Assembly: GCA_017998095.1 (NCBI GenBank)
Contig: JAGODU010000065.1
Location: 1-20,745 of the forward strand
Reading direction: 5' to 3'
DNA from: Prolixibacteraceae bacterium
Lineage (GTDB): Bacteria > Bacteroidota > Bacteroidia > Bacteroidales > Prolixibacteraceae
DNA: 20,745 nucleotides
Below are positions 9,191-16,441 of the stretch, one piece after another (within the stretch, counting starts at the first letter, position 1; each line of letters opens with the position of its first letter). The notes beneath the pieces were generated by a model that did not search any database, was not told where the DNA came from, and saw only the letters and a program-made list of their open reading frames with translations. The translations under genes were made by a program, and so were the position numbers.

Positions 9191-11498
9191 CTTCTTTAAT
9201 TTTGTTTATAAAAAAAACTGGGCCATTATCATTGTTTTCTGCCCAAATTTCATAACCAACTTTATTTAATTGACTTCTAGTATATGCAAGCCCAAGACCG
9301 GTTGCATTTTTCGACTTTTTAAATGTGACGCCATATTCGAATATAGTCTCTAAATAATCAGACGGAATAAATGGACTTGAATTAGAAATTTCGATATAAG
9401 AATCATCACGAACTTTAAATGTGATTTCCCTTTTAGCTGGATCGGTTTCTTCAAGCCAGTAGACGGCGTTATTAAAAATATTTAAAAATGAAATCCAAAA
9501 AACGAATTCATAACTGCTAAGTTTTGCTAATTTAGTTTGATCATCAACATTAATTTGAATGTTCTTTTCTTTTAGCTCAAGGTTATGTAAAAGTCTGACT
9601 TTTTGGAAAGTTTTATATGGAAAAAATGATGCAGGACGAGATTTGCCAATGGCTGGCTGAAGTGATTTTCGAAGTTCATCAATAGATTCAAGATTATTAT
9701 TGGAATTAACCAGGTCTGTTAAAAGCGTTTGTCTAAAAGTAATCTCTTTTATTTTATTTTTAATGTTATGTTCAAGGGACGAAATTGACGAACTCATTAA
9801 TGTTATTGGTTGTGCTAACTCGTGATATACTAATTCCAATCCATTGCCAAGAGCAGCAAGTCTTTCAGAAAAAGTAAGTGAGTTTTCCAAGTTTTCCAAT
9901 GTAGTGTTTGTTTCTTTTACATAAACCTCAGCTTTTTTAATAAGTTCCAGATCTGTAGTTTGGTTTTTTAGAAAGGATATAAATTTCGCAGAATCCGGCC
10001 TCTTGAATTTGCTTGTTATTATACGGCCAATGCCATATTTTACTCTATAACGATACCTCCTTTTGCCCAATTCCAAGAGAACAGCTTTAAGTATTGTTTT
10101 GAGATCAATAAATGCTTTAGTTTCAAAAAATCCTTCCCGATTTGTTTTTTCTTCCAAAGAATCATTTTCCGGGGAAAATAAAATGACATTTCCCAATATC
10201 TGATTTTTATCGATGACTTCAGTTGGATTCTGGACCCTCATGTGTCCAAGATCCATCCAATCTTTTTGTTCCTCACCATATGGTTTAATATTAAAAGCAT
10301 TTTTAGATATTCTAAGGCCAAGAATATTATTTAAGACTCTGCCTGTTTCAAGCTTCCCTTTTGTCTTTAACAAGGTTTCCATCTTATCCCAACAATCATC
10401 ATCTCTGTCGTAGACTCTTATATCAAAATAAAATTCTCCAGTACTACAAGAAATATTCTCAGGAATAAGTTTCAATGTTTGAGTAGATAGAGCATCTTCT
10501 TTTGGTATTTCAAAAGGCTCATCAAATGAGTATTTCGACAATCTTTGACATATATAATGACCATTAACATTACCTTCACGATCAACCTTTCCAATTAGCC
10601 TATAATCATACTGTGATAAAATCGGAAGTTCTTTAATAATTGAAAAGATATCACCTGTACTCTGGGTTTCATATGTGCTTGAACCAAAATGAATATCAAA
10701 TTCACTTTCAGGTTTTGCAATATTGATAATAGATTTTAAAAAACCTTGAGCGATAAGTTCTTCCTGAATCTTCTTGTTTAATTTTAATGGTGTAATTAAG
10801 AATCTCAATGATCGATGGAATGAAGATGCCTCAAATGATTTTTCTTCATCGATATCCTTTTTAATTATTGTCAATACAGATTCATCGATATTTTCAATTA
10901 TTATTGTAGTGCCTTCGATATATTCAGTAGCATTTATTGAATTTAGAATTTCTAAGAGTTTTTGAGGAGCTGATTTTCCTTTAAATTCTTTTAAGTTCTC
11001 CGAATCAAATAGTGATTTTATATTGTCTGTTGTACCACCAGGAAAATCAATTTTATCTAAAAGTACTTCCTGTTTGAAATCATCCCTGTTGATTGTAAGC
11101 CAATTATAATAATTTTCGTCTTTTGATTTGCTAACTACGGTTAAGTATTTACCCAAAGCCATGGCCGCCAATCTACCTATCCCTTTTTTACCCAAGTAAT
11201 TCCTTTCTAGAACCGGGCTTTTCCTGTTGCCCATTCTTTTAAGACTCATAGAAGGTTTTAACCAGTCTCCAAACAAAACATTGTTTTTCATCCCTGTGCC
11301 ATTATCATGCACAACAATAAAGGTATCCTCAGTCGATGCGGGTGTACACACATAGACCCAGCAATCAAAAGCATCTGCATCATACGAGTTTTTTACTAAT
11401 TCATTTAGTGCAGTGGTTGGATGCCCAATGAGCTCTTCACCCATTTGAATTATAGACATCGCACCGTGTGTGAATTTATATCTTTGTTGAGTGATCAT
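9183..11498 (-). CDS. Double-GHKL ATPase: Hsp90/MORC-like N-terminus plus histidine-kinase core
   Basis: This 771-residue protein has two ATP-binding folds. N-terminal GHKL: N-box ALNELVKNSYDADA (30-43), G1 HDNGTGM (64-70), G2 GKKGIGRLAA (103-112), a form typical of Hsp90/MORC-like ATPases. C-terminal histidine-kinase core: an H-box VYHELAQPI with candidate phospho-acceptor H559 followed by E560 and P564, a helical DHp-like stretch to about 620, an N-box in FLNIFNNAVYWL (N673-N677), and the G2 box ATGLGLAYT (GLGL 734-737). No transmembrane segment is seen, so it is a cytosolic sensor. The start ATG overlaps the methyltransferase stop by 4 bases (ATGA), and its own stop overlaps the receiver gene. 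The likely reading is that the N-terminal clamp senses DNA or a partner and the kinase core phosphorylates the receiver; this is inference. Both ATPase domain calls are firm. Confidence 0.85.
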   Translation of the reverse strand: MITQQRYKFTHGAMSIIQMGEELIGHPTTALNELVKNSYDADAFDCWVYVCTPASTEDTFIVVHDNGTGMKNNVLFGDWLKPSMSLKRMGNRKSPVLERNYLGKKGIGRLAAMALGKYLTVVSKSKDENYYNWLTINRDDFKQEVLLDKIDFPGGTTDNIKSLFDSENLKEFKGKSAPQKLLEILNSINATEYIEGTTIIIENIDESVLTIIKKDIDEEKSFEASSFHRSLRFLITPLKLNKKIQEELIAQGFLKSIINIAKPESEFDIHFGSSTYETQSTGDIFSIIKELPILSQYDYRLIGKVDREGNVNGHYICQRLSKYSFDEPFEIPKEDALSTQTLKLIPENISCSTGEFYFDIRVYDRDDDCWDKMETLLKTKGKLETGRVLNNILGLRISKNAFNIKPYGEEQKDWMDLGHMRVQNPTEVIDKNQILGNVILFSPENDSLEEKTNREGFFETKAFIDLKTILKAVLLELGKRRYRYRVKYGIGRIITSKFKRPDSAKFISFLKNQTTDLELIKKAEVYVKETNTTLENLENSLTFSERLAALGNGLELVYHELAQPITLMSSSISSLEHNIKNKIKEITFRQTLLTDLVNSNNNLESIDELRKSLQPAIGKSRPASFFPYKTFQKVRLLHNLELKEKNIQINVDDQTKLAKLSSYEFVFWISFLNIFNNAVYWLEETDPAKREITFKVRDDSYIEISNSSPFIPSDYLETIFEYGVTFKKSKNATGLGLAYTRSQLNKVGYEIWAENNDNGPVFFINKIKEDE

Positions 11499-12736
11499 AT
11501 CAAAAGTTTAAATTTTTCTGAAATGTATTGAGCCATTAATGGCGGAACTGCATTCCCAATCTGTTTAAAAGCAGCAGTTCTTGATTGTCCTTCCTTTACT
11601 CCTTCAAAGAAAAAGTCATCAGGAAATGATTGCAAACGCGCTGCTTCTCGCACAGATATCGAGCGATTCTGCTTAATATCAGGGTGAATATAATAATGAC
11701 CATCTTTAGCAATATGTGCTACAACAGTATGGGAGTATGGCATATCTGCTGCAACTACCTTAAAACGGTCGAAAAAAGAATGCCGGTTCTGATGTGTTTT
11801 TAATCTTTCGGGAAGATCATTATAATCGAGACGTTCCTTTTTTGTATTCCACTTATCAACGGCAATCCGATATATTTCTTTATCCTGATTTGTATGAGGT
11901 CTGGCCACATGCTGAGTTAATACCGTAATTCCATTTCTGACTTCTGAACTTTCCAACCAGGCATTTGTTTTCCCTGAATATGAAATGAACTTTTCAACAC
12001 CTTCACCTGCCTGCAATTTCGGAAGATCAGAAAAAGCGTTTTGTACTGTATAGGAGAGATCACAACGGTATTTTTCAAAATCAGGCAGGTTGCAATTCAG
12101 CTCTTTTTTGTAACCAATAATCAGTAATCGCTTTCTGTTTTGCAGAACACCAAAATTATTTGCTTCCAAATTAAACAGTTCTATATGATAACCCGATTTA
12201 TCGAACAGATTTTTCATATTTTTATAGTACTGACCGTTTTTAGCAGAAAGAAGGCCTGGTACATTTTCAAAAACAAAAAATTTCGGATTGTATTTTTTCA
12301 AAAACTTATTGTAATGAATGTACAGGTAGTTTCGTTTGTCGTGCTCCATATTATATTCATCCCGTGCCCGACCTACAAGAGAATATGCCTGGCAAGGCGG
12401 ACCACCAATAATGAAATCAACATCGCGATTACTGAGTTGTTTATCAATTTCTTTAAATATATTTGAGTTATCGGCGCCAATGGTTTTATTTATTACAGAT
12501 GAAAGAATTTCAACAGGAATATAAGAGTAAAGCTCGTCCCTGGAAATATTTCCTTTAAGATAATCGATATAAATATCTGCTTTATTATCTTGCTTAAGGT
12601 AATAACAGGCCTGTCTTGTTTTCAGTGTAAAGCAGGCTGCTGTGTCATACTCAACATGAGCAACAGGCTTATAACCTGCACGGATAAAACCTTCAGATAA
12701 ACCACCAGCACCAGCAAAAAGATCAATGAAGTTCAT
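11495..12736 (-). CDS. DNA (cytosine-5-)-methyltransferase
   Basis: The 413-residue enzyme contains the ordered motifs of C5-cytosine methyltransferases: motif I FIDLFAGAGGLSEGF (3-17) for S-adenosylmethionine, motif IV GGPPCQAYS with catalytic C115, motif VI FENVPG with E157, motif VIII QNRKR (199-203), motif IX REAARLQSFP (about 362-371) and motif X QIGNAVPP (about 391-398). The region between VIII and IX, about 160 residues, is the variable target-recognition part, so the target sequence cannot be read from the protein. It transfers a methyl group to carbon 5 of cytosine in its DNA target and would mark self DNA. It overlaps Vsr by 14 bases and the GHKL kinase by 4. All catalytic residues are intact, so it is expected to be active. 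Confidence 0.95.
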   Translation of the reverse strand: MNFIDLFAGAGGLSEGFIRAGYKPVAHVEYDTAACFTLKTRQACYYLKQDNKADIYIDYLKGNISRDELYSYIPVEILSSVINKTIGADNSNIFKEIDKQLSNRDVDFIIGGPPCQAYSLVGRARDEYNMEHDKRNYLYIHYNKFLKKYNPKFFVFENVPGLLSAKNGQYYKNMKNLFDKSGYHIELFNLEANNFGVLQNRKRLLIIGYKKELNCNLPDFEKYRCDLSYTVQNAFSDLPKLQAGEGVEKFISYSGKTNAWLESSEVRNGITVLTQHVARPHTNQDKEIYRIAVDKWNTKKERLDYNDLPERLKTHQNRHSFFDRFKVVAADMPYSHTVVAHIAKDGHYYIHPDIKQNRSISVREAARLQSFPDDFFFEGVKEGQSRTAAFKQIGNAVPPLMAQYISEKFKLLI

Positions 12737-13136
12737 GCAATAAATGGTTTAAAGTTTTAGTAATTTTTTCATTTTTTAATTCACATTCATAAACAGTAAC
12801 TACACGCCAACCATCATCCTCCAGCAGTTTCAGATTGTCTGCGTCATTATTACTGTTTTTCTGAATTTTTTTTAACCACCATTCGGTACGTGTTTTCGGG
12901 ACAACGAAGTATTTACAGTTTTTATGGCCATGCCAGAAACAGCCGTGAATGAAAATGGCAGTTTTTTTACCAGGAAAAACAATATCAGGCTTCCCAGGTA
13001 AATTTTTATCATACAGACGATACCGGAAACCTTTAGAATAAAGAAACTGTCTGACAAGCAACTCGGGTTTTGTATCCTTGTTTCTTATCCTGGACATATT
13101 GTAACTTCTGGTTTCCGGTGAATGGACGTCGGTCAT
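12723..13136 (-). CDS. vsr: Vsr-type very short patch repair endonuclease
   Basis: The 137-residue protein aligns well from memory with E. coli Vsr: catalytic D51 in PGKPDIVF, then H64-G-C66-F-W68-H69-G-H71 and C74, and C118 in VVTVYECEL. These are the metal-binding, zinc-binding and mismatch-wedge positions of the family, all intact, and the length is normal. Vsr nicks next to T:G mismatches made by deamination of 5-methylcytosine, so a Vsr next to a C5 methyltransferase is expected. In MORC-type restriction operons Vsr-like proteins have also been proposed to take part in cleavage. The gene sits between the XRE regulator (12-base gap) and the methyltransferase (14-base overlap). Confidence 0.95.
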   Translation of the reverse strand: MTDVHSPETRSYNMSRIRNKDTKPELLVRQFLYSKGFRYRLYDKNLPGKPDIVFPGKKTAIFIHGCFWHGHKNCKYFVVPKTRTEWWLKKIQKNSNNDADNLKLLEDDGWRVVTVYECELKNEKITKTLNHLLHELH

Positions 13137-13148
13137 AATTAACTTAAA

Positions 13149-13397
13149 TTATAAGCTTTGTTTAGGTAAAAGATGCATATCAAAACCAAGTATTTGAGAT
13201 AACTTTTCTAGTAAATCAACATTAACAGGAAATTTACCACTTTCAATTTTTGCAACTGTGCCGGAATTTATATTTAACAGCATAGCAAGATCATCCAGAC
13301 TCATTTTCTTTTTTTCCCTGTTTTGTCTTACAAAATCACCAACCATGGTTCTGTAGCCACGTGACATAGTTTCTTCCGATATTGTTTTTCTATTCAT
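13149..13397 (-). CDS. XRE-family helix-turn-helix regulator, C-protein-like
   Basis: From the ATG at 13397 the protein has 82 residues, nearly all a single HTH_3/XRE domain: VGDFVRQNREKKKMSLDDLA (19-38), recognition helix region NSGTVAKIESGK (44-55), and the closing DLLEKLSQILGFDMHL. A TTG codon upstream at 13418 is a poorer start because it would overlap the upstream stop; the ATG leaves a 14-base spacer. Size and position just upstream of an endonuclease and a methyltransferase resemble controller proteins that time expression of restriction systems. The operator is not identified; the palindrome CAATATATTG at 13889-13898, next to the -33 element of the operon promoter, is one candidate. 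Confidence 0.85.
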   Translation of the reverse strand: MNRKTISEETMSRGYRTMVGDFVRQNREKKKMSLDDLAMLLNINSGTVAKIESGKFPVNVDLLEKLSQILGFDMHLLPKQSL

Positions 13398-13411
13398 CGC
13401 GTATGAATTGA

Positions 13412-13810
13412 TCAGCAAACAAATAAAGACCCTGTATGCTCCTTGCCATTGCTATCAATGACTGTAACCCAGACATTTGTTTCAACACCTTTCACACCTT
13501 TTGTAAGATCAAGCATAATTTTTTGCTCGCGTACATTGGTAATCTTACCTTCAACTTCTGAATAATCAGATTTTTTGATTGTAACATGGTGACCAATAAG
13601 ATCAGAAGTGTTAACATCAACTACTTCCAGGTCATCAACCAAAACAGTATTTAACGAAGGGAAAGACTGAACTGTGTTAAGCGCTTTGATATGAGCCCTG
13701 GGCTTTTCAACATCAGTGTGGATTTCGAGAACTACATAAAGCTGATCCGGGTTTTCATCAGGGTTGGGAGTGTGAAATCTGACGATTTGTCCTTTTTTAT
13801 TAGGTTTCAT
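13412..13810 (-). CDS. Small unrecognised protein, first gene of the defence operon
   Basis: From the ATG at 13810 this is a 132-residue protein. I do not recognise a family. It is rich in predicted beta strands (QIVRFHTP, QLYVVLEIH, RAHIKAL, NTVLVDDLEVVDV, HHVTIKK, KIMLDLTKG, NVWVTVID) and looks like a small beta-barrel, possibly SH3- or OB-like, with acidic and basic patches. The longer reading from TTG 13861 is unlikely because that codon lies inside the -7 promoter element at 13859-13866. It ends 14 bases before the XRE gene start and so is probably co-transcribed with the restriction genes. Possible roles are a nucleic-acid-binding accessory factor or a co-regulator of the XRE protein; neither is shown by the sequence. 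Confidence 0.7.
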   Translation of the reverse strand: MKPNKKGQIVRFHTPNPDENPDQLYVVLEIHTDVEKPRAHIKALNTVQSFPSLNTVLVDDLEVVDVNTSDLIGHHVTIKKSDYSEVEGKITNVREQKIMLDLTKGVKGVETNVWVTVIDSNGKEHTGSLFVC

Positions 13811-13858
13811 AATATTTGTGCAGAGTTTAACGTGTTGCCCCCACTTTTTATGTTTTAG

Positions 13859-13891
13859 CAAATATAGAGATAAAGCAAGTTACTTGTGCAA
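13859..13891 (-). promoter_or_regulatory. Bacteroidota-type promoter of the defence operon
   Basis: On the minus strand, TATATTTG (13866-13859) matches the TAnnTTTG -7 consensus exactly, and TTGC (13891-13888) sits 21 bases upstream at the -33 position. Transcription would start near 13852 and give a leader of about 40 bases before the ATG at 13810. The 10-base palindrome CAATATATTG (13889-13898) overlaps the -33 element and could be an operator. It is the only good promoter I see for the twelve downstream genes. Confidence 0.6.
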
Positions 13892-13943
13892 TATATTGAA
13901 CAAATTATCAACAATCAGCATATAAAGGAAAAACGCTGCATTT

Positions 13944-13994
13944 ACGTTTGCACGATTGCAAAGCATATATATGGGCGTGCAAACGTGCAAACGT
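13944..13994. repeat. Three copies of CGTGCAAACGT, two direct and one inverted
   Basis: ACGTTTGCACG at 13944-13954 is the exact reverse complement of CGTGCAAACGT at 13976-13986, which is repeated again at 13984-13994 with a 3-base overlap. All three copies are perfect over 11 bases. The arms lie about 90-140 bases upstream of the predicted transcription start of the defence operon. The layout suits an iteron or a multi-site operator for a dimeric protein. Confidence 0.75.
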
Positions 13995-14053
13995 TTTAGC
14001 CGTGGAGAAGCAGTGTAAAAACGGGGAAATGGGTGAACCTTTATTTTTACTTA

Positions 14054-14079
14054 AACTTTTTTGCCTGTCCAAAAAAGTT
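14054..14079. repeat. Inverted repeat AACTTTTTT / AAAAAAGTT
   Basis: AACTTTTTT (14054-14062) and AAAAAAGTT (14071-14079) pair perfectly over 9 bases around the 8-base loop GCCTGTCC. The stem is AT-rich, so it is a weak terminator at best. It could end read-through from the primase, or be part of a dispersed Bacteroidota intergenic sequence. Confidence 0.5.
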
Positions 14080-14147
14080 ACAAAAAAAGACAGTCATAAC
14101 GATGCTTCAACCCGCTCTAATAAAAACTTGAAAATCAGCAAAAGTAG

Positions 14148-14189
14148 TGCCTTCGTACCGAAGGCAAAGGCATATTATGCCCCTTTTGC
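14148..14189. repeat. Two adjacent hairpins downstream of the primase gene
   Basis: TGCCTTCG (14148-14155) and CGAAGGCA (14159-14166) form a perfect 8-base stem with a 3-base loop. Overlapping it, GCAAAGGCATA (14164-14174) pairs with TATGCC (14176-14181) and then TTTGC (14185-14189) after a small bulge. The two stems share GGCA and could be alternative structures. They lie 3' of the primase stop and may be a terminator or part of an origin. Confidence 0.55.
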
Positions 14190-14311
14190 GATTTTCTACG
14201 TTTTTATTATTCACGCCAGCGCCGGCTCGCCGTTATGACGGGCCGACGCGCTTTAAAAATTATTTTGATTATTTGTTTTGCAACGAAATTTCCAGAAAGC
14301 AGGTTCTTAAT

Positions 14312-16441
14312 TCAGAATAGCTCAAGTGATATAGGTTGGAGGCGGTAGATTAAGGTTTTACCTTGTTTTTCTTTGACCAGGTGGCAGTCTTTGTAATCTT
14401 TGTCGCGAAGGATGGCTTTGGTGTCGATGATCTCACGGAGACGTTCCTCCATTAAACGCTCCTGGCAATTAAATTCCTGGCATAACTGAGAAAGAATCTC
14501 ACGACGGGATAAAGGTTCGGATAAAATAATTTCAATTTTTTCAATAATATCAAGGGAACTGGCTTTTTGTTTCTTGCGCTGCATCAATTCAAAAATAACA
14601 TCCTGATCGGCAAGGATGAGGGAGTTATCTTCTTCGGAGTACTGGACATAAAAAGGTTCGTGTTTTTTGGAACTACGACATTTGAGGTAAGCGACTTTGA
14701 CGAGATCCATTTCCCTGCGTTCGGAATCTTTTTCGAAGCCAACCTGAATGACCGTGGAAGCCTTATTCATTATTTCGGTGCCCAGGTGGCCACGGGCTTT
14801 GTCAACGCTACCCGGGTTTTCATGGATGAGACAAAGGAAGGTAACATCGTAACGGTTAATGGTAATATTCATCATGTCAATCAGGGCCATGCTGTCCTTG
14901 GCATCATTGAAGTTGTAAACGCAGTCTGTAATAACATCCAGCACAATAAAAATATGGCGGTTGTATTTGGTGCGGACATGTTCAAGATATTCGTTAAGGA
15001 CCTCGAAACGTTCTTTGCGTTCAAACTCGAGCAGGGAAATGTAGTCGAAGTTATCGGGATTGTCTTCGATCTCATATCCTGCCATGACCTGAATCTGCTG
15101 CAAGGCATAAGGGAGCTGCTCGGAAAGGTTGCGTTCGGTGTCCACATAACAAATAGCATAGGATTTGAAAATATCGGCATGGAAGCCAAGCAACTCTTTT
15201 GAACATTCAGGGGTTTTGAGCAGGGAACTGCAGATGATCTGCGCCAGGCGGCTTTTATGGACACCGGCTTTTCCCTGAAGCACATTGATGGTTTTGGGGA
15301 AGAAGACAGGGTTTTCGTTCTGGCTGAGGATAGGGTTTGAAAAAATTATTTTCTGAGATTTGTTGACCGCAAGGACCTCACGGGTTTTAAGGACTTTGTC
15401 GAGGCGGGATATTTCGGGTAACGGTATAGGCGCTGTCATGCCCGGGACAAGGGCGGCAGAAGCAAGTTCGTTAATGGTTTCAGGGTTCATTTTGAGTCTG
15501 AAGAAGTCGGAAATGTCTTTGCCATCAGGCATATCCGGCAGAGTGATCTTTTTCAGCCCGTGTTGTTTTGAGAGTTTTTCGGATTGGGCTTTTCCGGTGG
15601 CATCGGTGTCGTATAGTATCATCACATGCTTACATCGGGATTGAAGAGTTTTGAGGGTTTCGGCAGGGAGGTTGGCTGTTTCACTATTCAGGGACACGGC
15701 AGAGAAACCTTGAGCAGTCAAGGACATGACATCTTTTTCACCGCCGGTGATAAAAATGTATTCAGAGAAATCCGGAAGCTGCTCCATGCCGAAAATGAAG
15801 TTTTCAGGTTTGTTACCGAGGTACTGGAAGCGGAATTTGGTGTCGAGTGGCTTGTAAAGTTTTGCCCAGGAATTATGAATGTATGCATAGACCGGAAAGT
15901 TGTCGTTGCTGGTGATGGTGTATGACCGGCCATCGCGGTTTTTTGCAGAAAATGTTTCGACGGAGCTGAGGTGGAAGCGGTCCAAAACCGGAACGGTGAT
16001 GCCGTATTGCAGCCACCAGGCAAGTTCTTTGTGAGAGAATCCGCGCACACGAAGCCCAGATGAAGGGAAAGCAATTTCATTTACCGAGGCGTGCAAACTT
16101 GGTGTCAAAATACTCTGAGCATTGTCAGCGGTAAGTCCCAGCGACATCATGGAGTTGATGTGTTCCAGTGCTTCCGGGAATGTGCATGAGTAAAGTTTCA
16201 TCACGAGGTCGAAGCAGGAACCGTCATCACCGGTGGCGAAGTCTTTGAAGCGCCAGTCGTGGCTTTGTGAAGAAAAATAGAGGTTGAAGGATGGGGTTTT
16301 CTGCTTTTCCCTGAGGAAAGGGTTGCTGATATGTTTGCCTGCTACGAGGTTGCCTCCTTGCGTGTTGTATGGCCGGAGGAAGTGGTTGAGGATGTCGTAG
16401 GAGGTTACTTTGGAGAGGATGGTGTCTTTGGTTAGGGACAT
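14312..16441 (-). CDS. Toprim primase fused to a RepA/DnaB-like helicase ATPase
   Basis: This 709-residue protein joins three parts. Residues 35-100 resemble the CHC2 domain of DnaG (NPFLREKQKTPSFNLYF, then GDDGSCFDLV) but lack the zinc-binding cysteine set. Residues 227-315 are a Toprim domain with GGEKDVMSL (E235) and LYDTDATGK (D278, D280), then DGKDISDFF. Residues 385-570 are a RecA-fold ATPase with a P-loop GKAGVHKS (390-397), where histidine replaces the usual glycine, Walker B HIFIVLDVITD (D502) and LIHENPG. It should synthesise primers and unwind or load at the element's own origin. Its sequence looks more GC-rich than the defence genes. It is preceded by 324 bases of repeats, without a clear promoter. 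Confidence 0.85.
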   Translation of the reverse strand: MSLTKDTILSKVTSYDILNHFLRPYNTQGGNLVAGKHISNPFLREKQKTPSFNLYFSSQSHDWRFKDFATGDDGSCFDLVMKLYSCTFPEALEHINSMMSLGLTADNAQSILTPSLHASVNEIAFPSSGLRVRGFSHKELAWWLQYGITVPVLDRFHLSSVETFSAKNRDGRSYTITSNDNFPVYAYIHNSWAKLYKPLDTKFRFQYLGNKPENFIFGMEQLPDFSEYIFITGGEKDVMSLTAQGFSAVSLNSETANLPAETLKTLQSRCKHVMILYDTDATGKAQSEKLSKQHGLKKITLPDMPDGKDISDFFRLKMNPETINELASAALVPGMTAPIPLPEISRLDKVLKTREVLAVNKSQKIIFSNPILSQNENPVFFPKTINVLQGKAGVHKSRLAQIICSSLLKTPECSKELLGFHADIFKSYAICYVDTERNLSEQLPYALQQIQVMAGYEIEDNPDNFDYISLLEFERKERFEVLNEYLEHVRTKYNRHIFIVLDVITDCVYNFNDAKDSMALIDMMNITINRYDVTFLCLIHENPGSVDKARGHLGTEIMNKASTVIQVGFEKDSERREMDLVKVAYLKCRSSKKHEPFYVQYSEEDNSLILADQDVIFELMQRKKQKASSLDIIEKIEIILSEPLSRREILSQLCQEFNCQERLMEERLREIIDTKAILRDKDYKDCHLVKEKQGKTLIYRLQPISLELF

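Larger units (their letters stand above)
13867..14311. other. Non-coding spacer between defence operon and primase, rich in hairpins and repeats
   Basis: This 445-base stretch has no credible gene. It holds an operator-like palindrome, three copies of CGTGCAAACGT, an AACTTTTTT/AAAAAAGTT inverted repeat, two overlapping hairpins at 14148-14189 and a short GC-rich patch at 14213-14252 beside AT-rich flanks. A run of the type AAAAAAGTTACAAAAAA flanked by inverted T-runs resembles dispersed intergenic sequences I have seen in other Bacteroidota genomes. It may act as a transcription barrier after the primase, and as an origin or control region. Confidence 0.55.

Noticed and set aside
8045..11498. 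Identification as the known Detocs two-component defence system
   Set aside because: The kinase has an extra Hsp90/MORC-like ATPase domain and the receiver partner lacks a recognised Detocs-type effector; similarity is limited to the two-component theme.
11495..13136. A simple stand-alone Dcm-Vsr repair pair
   Set aside because: The methyltransferase and Vsr genes are translationally coupled to the following kinase and MORC/Z1 genes, so they belong to the larger operon.
13948..14238. Open frame of 96 codons on the plus strand in the primase-operon spacer
   Set aside because: It runs through iteron-like repeats, hairpins and A-rich runs, the translation has no domain-like pattern, and it opposes every other gene.
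14567..15202. Open frame of 211 codons on the plus strand
   Set aside because: It is antisense to the primase-helicase, whose Toprim and RecA motifs are clear; it is a by-product of codon bias in that gene.
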